IMG/VR virus record: IMGVR_UViG_3300009103_000195
Location: 1 to 20,112 of that record
Direction: 5' to 3' (one strand)
DNA from: a virus
DNA: 20,112 bases
Part shown: positions 15,236-19,655 of the stretch, in pieces
How positions within the stretch are numbered: position 1 is the first letter of the stretch
How the letters are laid out: each line of letters starts with the position of its first letter
Translations under genes and position numbers: made by a program
Notes under the pieces: model-generated
What the model was told of the DNA's origin: nothing
The model's input: the letters and a program-made list of their open reading frames with translations, nothing else
Databases searched by the model: none

Positions 15236-15245
15236 GGAGGTGCTT

Positions 15246-15380
15246 ATGAATAGATTAGAGCATTTAACAGGCAGTATTGCTATAAGTTGGCTGTTATGGG
15301 AACAAACGAACAACCCTTTATGGTTTAACAGCTATAGTCGTAGTCTTCGCTTACTTAATAAGGAGAAAAAGACATGGTAG
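15246..15380 (+). CDS. First rightward small gene, 44 aa
   Basis: ATG at 15246 has a very strong SD, GAGGAGG, 5 nt upstream, and stops with TAG at 15378-15380. The peptide begins MNRLEHLTGSIAISWLLWEQ and has a central Trp-rich patch and a basic C-terminus (SRSLRLLNKEKKTW). It has no full transmembrane segment. It overlaps the next gene by 7 nt. As the first gene behind the rightward promoters it is probably among the earliest made after infection, a position where phages often keep host-takeover proteins; the function itself is unknown. Confidence 0.7.
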   Translation: MNRLEHLTGSIAISWLLWEQTNNPLWFNSYSRSLRLLNKEKKTW

Positions 15381-15574
15381 AAGAATACCTAAATGTGCTG
15401 CATGGCGTACAGTCAGACTTATTAACATGGTACTATGATAGAGTTGCGCTGGAGAAGTTGCAATCTTACATTACTGGATATACTAGAAGCACTACTGAGA
15501 TGGATAAGAATGTATTAGAACTATTTAGTCAAGTCTGGTTTATTGCAGACAAACGTATAAAAGACCTTCGATGA
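15374..15574 (+). CDS. Small helical protein, 66 aa
   Basis: ATG at 15374 has AAGGAG 8 nt upstream and overlaps the preceding gene by 7 nt. The sequence (MVEEYLNVLHGVQSDLLTWY, then YTRSTTEMDKNVLELF) is amphipathic helix throughout, with no cysteines or membrane segment. It probably forms a small helical bundle or dimer. I do not recognise a family; an early host-interaction role is only suggested by position. Confidence 0.7.
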   Translation: MVEEYLNVLHGVQSDLLTWYYDRVALEKLQSYITGYTRSTTEMDKNVLELFSQVWFIADKRIKDLR

Positions 15575-15623
15575 TAAATCATTTTGGGGATACTATTAAC
15601 TGGCGAAAGCTGTAAGCTTGAGC

Positions 15624-15638
15624 GTTACCGGAGGTAAC
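15624..15638 (+). promoter_or_regulatory. Hairpin covering a ribosome binding site
   Basis: GTTACC (15624-15629) pairs perfectly with GGTAAC (15633-15638) around a 3-nt loop (GGA). The SD GGAGG (15630-15634) for the membrane peptide lies in the loop and 3' arm, so folding would hide it. Spacing from GGAGG to the ATG at 15646 is 11 nt, longer than usual. It may limit translation or respond to a factor. Confidence 0.45.
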
Positions 15639-15645
15639 TTGAATA

Positions 15646-15726
15646 ATGATGAACTTTACACTCTTTGTATTTTGTATTATTTGGTTAATGATGGGCTGGG
15701 CTCTTCTATCATTTACACAACATTAG
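15646..15726 (+). CDS. Membrane micropeptide, 26 aa
   Basis: A frame from ATG (15646) to TAG (15724-15726) reads MMNFTLFVFCIIWLMMGWAL and ends LSFTQH. It is essentially one transmembrane helix. GGAGG lies 11 nt upstream (14 nt from a second ATG), inside a small hairpin. A competing 65-aa frame from TTG 15618 covers the same DNA, but it starts before the SD and contains the SD of the next gene. The peptide precedes a lipoprotein gene by 18 nt, so the pair may act together at the inner and outer membrane, for example in lysis or superinfection exclusion. That is inference. Confidence 0.5.
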   Translation: MMNFTLFVFCIIWLMMGWALLSFTQH

Positions 15727-15744
15727 AAAAAAGGAGGTATTTTG

Positions 15745-15876
15745 ATGAGCAATCTAGTGAAGAATTTTATACTACTGCTAATTATGATCTCGATAACTGC
15801 TTTACTATTCACTAGTTGTCGTGTTGTCACGCCTAGCTCTCTGGAGGTGTATAATGATAAGGTCAAGAAGAAGTAG
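15745..15876 (+). CDS. Small lipoprotein, 43 aa
   Basis: ATG at 15745 has GGAGG 7 nt upstream, one of the best SDs in the window. Residues 7-24 are a hydrophobic signal (KNFILLLIMISITALLF) ending in a lipobox-like LFTSC with Cys25; Phe at -3 is less usual than Leu. The mature part would be only 19 residues (begins CRVVTPSSLE, ends KVKKK). Known small phage lipoproteins include outer-membrane spanins (Rz1-like) and receptor-blocking exclusion proteins such as T5 Llp. The early-type location favours exclusion over lysis, but there is no sequence match to either. The last 23 nt overlap the next gene. Confidence 0.65.
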   Translation: MSNLVKNFILLLIMISITALLFTSCRVVTPSSLEVYNDKVKKK

Positions 15877-15994
15877 AGGGTCTAGGTCTGGGTCTAGGTC
15901 TTGGTCTAGGTCTGGGTCTGGGTCTAGGTCTTGGTCTAGGTCTTGGTCTGGGTATTGGTCTTGGTCTTGGTCTAGGTCTGGAGGTGTATCGTGA
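15854..15994 (+). CDS. RS/GS/WS dipeptide-repeat protein, 46 aa
   Basis: ATG at 15854 has GGAGG 6 nt upstream. After MIRSRRSRG the peptide is 17 dipeptides of Ser with Arg, Gly or Trp (plus one Tyr-Trp), ending GGVS. It stops at TGA 15992-15994, overlapping the next GTG as GTGA, the typical coupling of adjacent phage genes. The composition is disordered, basic and aromatic, suiting binding to RNA, DNA or membranes; similarity to eukaryotic SR domains is only compositional. It overlaps the lipoprotein's 3' end. It may alternatively be a translated leader with no protein function. Initiation signals are strong, function unknown. Confidence 0.55.
   Translation: MIRSRRSRGSRSGSRSWSRSGSGSRSWSRSWSGYWSWSWSRSGGVS
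15881..15982 (+). repeat. Array of 17 TCTNGG-type hexamers
   Basis: Seventeen hexamers of the form TCT(A/G/T)GG run without interruption; one is TATTGG and the last is TCTGGA. The fourth base varies in an apparently irregular order, giving AGG, GGG or TGG codons (Arg, Gly, Trp) alternating with TCT (Ser). The period of six keeps the frame, so copy-number change by slippage would lengthen or shorten the peptide without frameshift. The plus strand is C-poor, G/T-rich DNA. Confidence 0.92.
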
Positions 15995-16272
15995 TAAAGT
16001 CAAGAAATAAGATTGGATGGTGTGATTGTCATCAAGCCCGAATTGCTAAAGGGAAAAAAGTGTTACCTGGACAAATTGTACTTTATATTGAAGTGGAGAC
16101 AAATGATGAAGGAATCTGTCTATATTGTGGACATTACACACAAAAACATAGACCTAAACGCGGGCGTCCGAAAAAGAATAACGAAGCTGATTTAACTAAG
16201 GAGCACTATAATGAAGGAATTACAACAAATCGTCAGACCGAGGGGTATAGAAGTCCACGGACAAGAGGCTGA
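15991..16272 (+). CDS. Cys-cluster and AT-hook protein, 93 aa
   Basis: GTG at 15991 has GGAGG 6 nt upstream. Residues 10-14 (WCDCH) and 43-48 (CLYCGH) provide C11, C13, H14, C43, C46 and H48, fitting a small zinc-binding fold. They are followed at once by an AT-hook: HRPKRGRPKKN (53-63) with the GRP core that binds the minor groove of AT-rich DNA. The C-terminal ~30 residues are hydrophilic and overlap the next gene by 62 nt. Zinc-ribbon plus AT-hook suggests a DNA-binding regulator or a nucleoid or host-transcription modulator made early. The family is not identified. Confidence 0.75.
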   Translation: MIKSRNKIGWCDCHQARIAKGKKVLPGQIVLYIEVETNDEGICLYCGHYTQKHRPKRGRPKKNNEADLTKEHYNEGITTNRQTEGYRSPRTRG

Positions 16273-16708
16273 CAGGGCAGACGCTATCGCCTATCTAGAG
16301 AACCTAGAGATTGAAAGGGAGCTGGAAAAAAGACGGAGCAGTGAAGAGTATAAACAAACATTGTTTAAACAGAGAGAAGCCGCTAAAAAGTACAGTAAAA
16401 AGGCGGCTAAATCAAAAGAGGACGCGTTATGCGGCTCGCACCTTGATCTTAAGTGGTATAAGTCTAACAGAAAGCTTTATATTAAGGGGACCGGGGCTTA
16501 CATAACTCAAAGGGAATTGACGCGGTTTGTCAAGAACGGTGGAGACTTTAGTGTGGAAGTTGACGGAGAATGTGCTAAGACAGAGTTGCTTTACAGATTG
16601 TGTGCGTCTCAGATTGTTGGAGAGAATACGGGTGACCATAGGGCAATGATTAACTTTATAAGGAGTGGGGTTCCTGCCCAATCAGAGATTTCGCACCGAG
16701 GCGAATAG
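16211..16708 (+). CDS. PhaR-like DNA-binding domain protein, 165 aa
   Basis: Residues ~15-70 are charged helix (ERELEKRRSSEEYKQTLF), probably coiled coil. Residues ~81-137 read KWYKSNRKLYIKGTGAYITQ, RELTRFVKNGGDFSVEV and LLYRLCASQIV. This resembles the N-terminal DNA-binding domain of the polyhydroxyalkanoate regulator PhaR (PF07879), whose pattern is KYxNRxLYDTxxSxYVTLxDI, LVxxGxxFxVxD, TxxxLxQII. ATG at 16211 has AAGGAG 7 nt upstream; the gene overlaps the AT-hook gene by 62 nt. PhaR represses storage-granule genes; a phage copy could alter host PHA metabolism or serve as a phage regulator. Homology is judged by eye from the motif. Confidence 0.65.
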   Translation: MKELQQIVRPRGIEVHGQEADRADAIAYLENLEIERELEKRRSSEEYKQTLFKQREAAKKYSKKAAKSKEDALCGSHLDLKWYKSNRKLYIKGTGAYITQRELTRFVKNGGDFSVEVDGECAKTELLYRLCASQIVGENTGDHRAMINFIRSGVPAQSEISHRGE

Positions 16709-16710
16709 AT

Positions 16711-16830
16711 ATGGCATATATTGACGTAGAGCAGGTTATGTATATAACTTCCGCGATTTGGAGTGGACAGTGTGGGATAGAGGATATAATACTGGTACCG
16801 ATGGAGGATTTAGAGGCTTATGGCTTCTAG
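16711..16830 (+). CDS. Small acidic protein, 39 aa
   Basis: A frame from ATG 16711 to TAG 16828-16830 begins MAYIDVEQVMYITSAIWSG, then reads CGIEDIILVPMEDLEAYGF. A weak GAGG lies 9 nt upstream. It follows the PhaR-like gene by 2 nt and overlaps the end of the oppositely directed resolvase gene by 21 nt. The sequence looks like a small alpha/beta peptide of the kind common in phage early operons. Function unknown. Confidence 0.55.
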   Translation: MAYIDVEQVMYITSAIWSGQCGIEDIILVPMEDLEAYGF

Positions 16831-17274
16831 ACGAACATGGATTTCATGCTCTTTAGATTGGTACTTGTAGGAGTGAAGTTCTAGGATAAGGGCGTCATCT
16901 AGGTTCAAATTTGGTGTACCTCTATCATTGTACCTTTTATCAAAGATGAGGTCAATCAGTGTTTTTTCTAGGTTAGAAAGATCAGAGCCTCTTAGATGGA
17001 TGGAGCCATCTTTCTTTAGAGCGCGCGGAAGCCCATATTTGAGTTCTAAACGAATTCCCATGGTTTGGGTGTCAAATGAGTCTCGGAAGGCTGAGAAGGC
17101 GGTTTGAAGCTCTGAGGATTGAATAAATTCAAGTATCTGGTCTCCCCAGGCGCGCGCTTCTCGTGTACGTTGTCGATTACGGTAATAATAGTTGTTGATA
17201 GAGAAAGGAGGGAAAGGAAGAGTGAAAGAAATGGTTATTTCGGAATTGGTAATTGTTTTAGGATTTATAGACAT
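16810..17274 (-). CDS. RusA-like Holliday junction resolvase, 154 aa
   Basis: From the second Met (17274) the protein starts MSINPKTITNSEITISF and shows the RusA pattern: LPFPPFSINNYY, then SDLSNLEKTLIDLIFD, NLDDALILEL and SYKYQS near the end. RusA enzymes dimerise and cut four-way DNA junctions. Compared with RusA DLDN...K...DD, this protein has D98-L-S100-N101, K104 and D126/D127, so one expected Asp is Ser. I prefer 17274 because GGGAGG is 4 nt upstream; the 22-residue extension from 17340 lacks an SD. It is the only minus-strand gene among rightward genes and has its own promoter. Confidence 0.75.
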   Translation of the reverse strand: MSINPKTITNSEITISFTLPFPPFSINNYYYRNRQRTREARAWGDQILEFIQSSELQTAFSAFRDSFDTQTMGIRLELKYGLPRALKKDGSIHLRGSDLSNLEKTLIDLIFDKRYNDRGTPNLNLDDALILELHSYKYQSKEHEIHVRLEAISL

Positions 17275-17279
17275 GTCCC

Positions 17280-17292
17280 CTCCCTTCGGGAG
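17280..17292 (-). promoter_or_regulatory. Hairpin covering the resolvase ribosome binding site
   Basis: On the minus strand CTCCC-GAA-GGGAG forms a 5-bp GC-rich stem with a 3-nt loop. Its 3' arm is the GGGAG part of the SD of the resolvase gene, only 4-5 nt before ATG. Folding would hide the SD. This resembles the SD hairpin at 15624-15638. Confidence 0.5.
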
Positions 17293-17305
17293 TAAGACAG
17301 CTCTA

Positions 17306-17340
17306 TAGACATGTCTATCTAAACTAGGTATATATGTCAA
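17306..17340 (-). promoter_or_regulatory. Resolvase promoter with overlapping palindrome
   Basis: TTGACA (17335-17340, minus strand) stands 17 nt before a poor -10, TAGACA (17312-17317). The -10 lies within a perfect 12-bp palindrome, TAGACATGTCTA (17306-17317). A related 12-nt copy, TATAGACATGTC, occurs at 17304-17315 and again at 17266-17277 over the start codon. A repressor or activator site governing this isolated gene is a reasonable inference. Confidence 0.5.
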
Positions 17341-17620
17341 TAGTAAATATATAGGAACCCAATGTTTACAACTAGTTATTAGCGTAGCGTCTGACTCGTC
17401 CTAGTTGCGCCGTTTAGTGTAATTTCAAGTACTTATAAGCCTTGTACCTGATTTCTACTAGTTAGACTGACAATATAAAGCTTATTTACACACTAATTGC
17501 ACACTAATTGCAACGGCTGTGCAAATAGGAATAATTTCAAGTAGTTAGGCTGAGTAAATAGTGAACATTAAGAAAATATTTGATTTTAAGAAGAGTATAG
17601 GTTAAGATAAGAGGGGAATT
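17341..17620. other. Intergenic region with direct repeats
   Basis: No gene is seen between the divergent resolvase and ABA-sandwich genes. There are two tandem 11-mers CACACTAATTG (17489-17510) and two copies of TAATTTCAAGTA(C/G)TTA (17420-17435 and 17532-17547; one mismatch). A weak promoter candidate for the rightward genes, TTGATT-N17-TAAGAT (17580-17608), would leave a very short leader. Iteron-like repeats can mark an origin or regulator sites; neither is shown. Confidence 0.45.
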
Positions 17621-17953
17621 ATGGAAGAACAAGAGATTAATAAAACTATAGCGGAATATATGCATCCTAGGGCAAGAAGCGCAGGGTTTAATGCAGCAAT
17701 ATCAAAAAAATACACCACCTCCCTTGATGCTTGCATACCTGTAGTTGAGAAGTTGGGTTTTAACTGGTGGGATATAACTAAGAAAAAGCAACAATGGTTT
17801 GTAAATAAAGTCCATCTTGTTGAGACTGAAATTAGGTATGAATACCATTGTAGTTTTCAAGATTCAGATTACGGTATGACGGGAGCCGTTGCAGAGTCCC
17901 CCGCCCTAGCACTAGCCACAGCACTGGCAAAAGCAATTAAGGAAATTAACTAA
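17621..17953 (+). CDS. Phage ABA-sandwich domain protein, 110 aa
   Basis: The sequence matches the small phage 'ABA sandwich' family (PF18066) in layout. An N-terminal helix (EINKTIAEYMHP) is followed by YTTSLDACIPVVEKLGFNWW, antiparallel strands (NKVHLVETEIRYEYHC), and a C-terminal PALALATALAKAIKEI helix that is the family's clearest feature. Its molecular role is unknown; genes of this family sit in early or replication regions of many phages. ATG has GAGGGG 4 nt upstream. It starts the second rightward cluster. Confidence 0.8.
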   Translation: MEEQEINKTIAEYMHPRARSAGFNAAISKKYTTSLDACIPVVEKLGFNWWDITKKKQQWFVNKVHLVETEIRYEYHCSFQDSDYGMTGAVAESPALALATALAKAIKEIN

Positions 17954-17986
17954 CCCATATAATAAATATTATGTGGGGTAAGTAAA
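17954..17986 (+). repeat. Intergenic hairpin element, copy 1
   Basis: CCCATATAAT (17954-17963) pairs with ATTATGTGGG (17968-17977) as a 10-bp stem with one T-G pair and a 4-nt loop, followed by GTAAGTAAA. It begins right after the stop of the ABA-sandwich gene and ends 10 nt before the next start. There is no T-run, so it is not a standard terminator. The same element recurs at 18218-18251. Confidence 0.75.
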
Positions 17987-17996
17987 GGATTGAAAT

Positions 17997-18227
17997 ATGG
18001 TCACAAGTGAAGGAAGGATAATTATTATCAATGGTCACGCATGGAAAGACGTGACCAATGAAACGTCCACGGGTCCAGTATACAACCTGGAGGATGTTGT
18101 AGCGTGTGGAGGCAAAACTCCTTGGATTATAAGCACATCAGGTACACCTAAACCGAGAAATAAAAAGAGAGTGATGAGTAGTTTTATAGAGAATAAAATG
18201 AAGCGTAAAAGTAAATACCCCCGATAA
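17997..18227 (+). CDS. Unknown small protein, 76 aa
   Basis: The N-terminal half is beta-like (GRIIIINGHAWKDVTNE, then PVYNLEDVVACGG). The C-terminal ~25 residues are strongly basic (PKPRNKKR and NKMKRKSKYPR), suggesting nucleic-acid contact. AAGGA lies about 7 nt before ATG. It is bracketed by the two copies of the hairpin element; the second overlaps its last codons and stop. No family is recognised. Confidence 0.65.
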   Translation: MVTSEGRIIIINGHAWKDVTNETSTGPVYNLEDVVACGGKTPWIISTSGTPKPRNKKRVMSSFIENKMKRKSKYPR

Positions 18228-18251
18228 TGAACATTATATGGGGTAAGTAAA
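18218..18251 (+). repeat. Intergenic hairpin element, copy 2
   Basis: CCCC (18218-18221) and ATAAT (18224-18228) pair with ATTAT (18233-18237) and GGGG (18240-18243) with a two-base mismatch on each side and a 4-nt loop, followed by GTAAGTAAA as in copy 1. Its 5' arm covers the stop codon of the 76-aa gene. The sequence ATTATRTGGGGTAAGTAAA is shared by both copies. Confidence 0.75.
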
Positions 18252-18281
18252 TAGAAAGATTATTACATGAGGAGGATAAAA

Positions 18282-18491
18282 ATGGTTAAGTATGACGAAA
18301 AGAGACTAGAGAGATTTGAAGTAGCCTACAAGGAACTGTTTCACCAGGAGCCGGACATGGATGATAGTGTAGTTGCCTCAATGAGGCTTATGTTCGATAG
18401 GCGAACGGATGAAATGCAGGGGAAGTTGGATTACTGTGACAAGCTTAATAGGAAGCAGGCTAAAAAAATTTCCCAGCTTCTGGGTTATTAG
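18282..18491 (+). CDS. Small helical protein, 69 aa
   Basis: The start at 18282 is preferred: GAGGAGG lies 6 nt upstream. An upstream in-frame ATG (18267) comes before that SD and is unlikely. The protein begins MVKYDEKRLERFEVAYKEL and is charged helix throughout, ending KQAKKISQLLGY. No motif of known function is seen. It belongs to the rightward small-gene run, 12 nt before the next gene. Confidence 0.7.
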   Translation: MVKYDEKRLERFEVAYKELFHQEPDMDDSVVASMRLMFDRRTDEMQGKLDYCDKLNRKQAKKISQLLGY

Positions 18492-18503
18492 AGAGGAGGG
18501 AGA

Positions 18504-18884
18504 GTGAATAACACAAAGACCCAATCATGGTGCCCCACTTGTGGGCAGAATGAAAGAGCTACGGAGCGAATAGACGAGCTTACCGAGCAGTTAGAAACCT
18601 TGAATAAGATAGGATTAGAGAGTGATAAGTACAAAGAAAAATACGAGAACAACGAACTCTCTATGTTTGAACGTGAAATGTATAGAACCCTCACCGAAAA
18701 ACTCACCCTCGAAACCCAGAGAAGGGAAGAGGCTGAAAAGGCGTTGGGGTTTTATGGGGACTGGGACACATGGGAAAAGTTTGACTTGAACCTGCCGTTT
18801 CAATGCATTAAGGACGAGGACTTGCAATCCGACCACGGAGGCAAAACCGCCCGTGAACACTTTAAAAAATGGGGGAGTGAATGA
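18504..18884 (+). CDS. Coiled-coil protein with CxxC, 126 aa
   Basis: GTG at 18504 has GGAGG 4 nt upstream. Residues 9-14 (WCPTCG) give one CxxC knuckle, possibly half of a zinc site. Residues ~18-82 form a long charged coiled coil (RIDELTEQLETLNKIG). The C-terminal part (FYGDWDTWEKFDLNLPF, then DHGGKTAREHFKKWG) has the 'GG..ARE' ending seen in small phage proteins of unknown function. It overlaps the next gene by 4 nt (ATGA). A structural or adaptor role is possible. Confidence 0.7.
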   Translation: MNNTKTQSWCPTCGQNERATERIDELTEQLETLNKIGLESDKYKEKYENNELSMFEREMYRTLTEKLTLETQRREEAEKALGFYGDWDTWEKFDLNLPFQCIKDEDLQSDHGGKTAREHFKKWGSE

Positions 18885-19117
18885 GTGAAACATTTGAAGA
18901 TGTGAAAATTAACAGTAGGTTTAACGAGTACAATAAAGGGTTTGCTCCGTTTGCGTTAGAGGCTTTATGCAAAAGGTTTTACGATGCAGGGTTTGAGCAC
19001 ACTGACAGAATACGGCGAGACCTCGTAATTTTAGGTAAGGACTCTACAAATAGAGCTAACAAACTAGGTGAACAACTAACCGAAAAAGATAAGCTCATAG
19101 AGGAAAAACATGCCTAA
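18881..19117 (+). CDS. Unknown small protein, 78 aa
   Basis: ATG overlaps the preceding stop by 4 nt and has GGAG 3-4 nt upstream. The sequence begins MSETFEDVKINSRFNEYNKG; the part ALEALCKRFYDAGFEHTDRI is helical, and the C-terminal ~25 residues look like coiled coil (NKLGEQLTEKDKLIEEK). It overlaps the next gene by 8 nt. It may interact with the coiled-coil neighbours on both sides; no family is known to me. Confidence 0.68.
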   Translation: MSETFEDVKINSRFNEYNKGFAPFALEALCKRFYDAGFEHTDRIRRDLVILGKDSTNRANKLGEQLTEKDKLIEEKHA

Positions 19118-19310
19118 ACTAAAGATCAATTTTGAAATTACTGGCGAGACTCGGGACGATTTAGAAAAAGCGTTGCGCACTGTGATCACTGATTTGTGTG
19201 AACTAGAAAATTCTGTTATAATGGAATGGGACGGGGAGTTAGATGAGGACAATTACGCAGTCTCAGGTTATTACGGCAAGCATAATGTGGAGTTTGAATA
19301 TGAGATTTAG
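19110..19310 (+). CDS. Small alpha/beta protein, 66 aa
   Basis: The sequence starts MPKLKINFEITGETRDDLEK, then ALRTVITDLCELENSVIMEWDG, and ends in a Tyr-rich acidic strand (YYGKHNVEFEYEI). This is a beta-alpha-beta type small protein, acidic overall. GAGG lies 7 nt before ATG. It overlaps neighbours on both sides by 8 and 11 nt. Such short 'EITG.T.DDLE.AL' proteins are frequent in phage early regions but have no assigned role. Confidence 0.7.
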   Translation: MPKLKINFEITGETRDDLEKALRTVITDLCELENSVIMEWDGELDEDNYAVSGYYGKHNVEFEYEI

Positions 19311-19485
19311 CGAAGAACAAGTTGAGAAATTGGTTAGTGATCTGAATAAAGAGAATACGGAGCTTCTTAGAGAGAACGCGGAACTGCGCGGATTTATCAT
19401 TGGAGTCAAGGACTATTTAGAGGTGCATCCTACCGATACAATTCTATATAATAAGATTTTGAAATTTCTAGAGGAGCAAGAGTAA
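19300..19485 (+). CDS. Leucine-zipper-like small protein, 61 aa
   Basis: I start it at ATG 19300 (MRFSEEQVEKLVSDLNKENT) because GGAG is 7-8 nt upstream. A longer frame from 19243 would lie inside the preceding gene and lacks an SD. Residues ~7-35 form a coiled coil with leucines at heptad-like spacing (LVSDLNKENTELLRENAEL), followed by an alpha segment ending LKFLEEQE. It overlaps the previous gene by 11 nt and the next by 1 nt. Probably a dimeric accessory protein; function unknown. Confidence 0.68.
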   Translation: MRFSEEQVEKLVSDLNKENTELLRENAELRGFIIGVKDYLEVHPTDTILYNKILKFLEEQE

Positions 19486-19655
19486 TGCTGAGCTACCGAT
19501 TTGAAAAGTATGATCTGAAAGAAAATAAGAGAACCAATGTCTATTTTGAGGTTCCCGAAGAAGTAGACCTAGCCGAGTTACGAAGCTATTTTTATGACTT
19601 CTGCGCCGCCTTAGGTTATCAGGTCCAAGGAGATTCTAATGACCAAGAAACTTAG
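19485..19655 (+). CDS. Small acidic protein, 56 aa
   Basis: ATG overlaps the preceding stop as TAATG, and GAGGAG lies 8 nt upstream. The peptide begins MLSYRFEKYDLKENKRTNVY, then reads FEVPEEVDLAELRSYFYDF, a beta hairpin followed by a helix. It overlaps the methyltransferase-like gene by 17 nt, and the SD of that gene lies inside it, so the two are probably coupled. No family is recognised. Confidence 0.66.
   Translation: MLSYRFEKYDLKENKRTNVYFEVPEEVDLAELRSYFYDFCAALGYQVQGDSNDQET

Larger units (their letters stand above)
15840..16006 (+). repeat. Duplicated translation-start region flanking a hexamer array
   Basis: Copies at 15840-15869 and 15977-16006 match at 27 of 30 positions and share TCTGGAGGTGTAT, then TGATAA and GTCAAGAA. 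Each copy contains an SD (GGAGG) and a start codon 6 nt later (ATG in the first, GTG in the second). The two encoded starts correspond (MIRSRR and MIKSRN). The hexamer array lies between them, so the structure looks like a duplication of the downstream gene's start followed by repeat growth. Confidence 0.85.

Noticed and set aside
15618-15815. 65-aa plus-strand ORF from TTG
   Set aside because: Its start lies before the SD, it contains the SD of the lipoprotein gene, and it overlaps two better-supported frames with membrane and lipobox features.
15881-15982. Hexamer array as a CRISPR or a telomere-like element
   Set aside because: There are no spacers, the unit is six bases, it is in-frame and internal, and no cas genes are near.
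16013-16195. 60-aa plus-strand ORF overlapping the AT-hook gene
   Set aside because: It is an out-of-frame shadow of the 93-aa gene, without an SD.
16311-16505. 64-aa plus-strand ORF within the PhaR-like gene
   Set aside because: It is a shadow frame inside a gene with strong coding evidence and has no SD.
18488-18893. Minus-strand ORFs of 72 and 92 aa opposite the coiled-coil gene
   Set aside because: They are antisense shadows of well-supported plus-strand genes and lack SDs.
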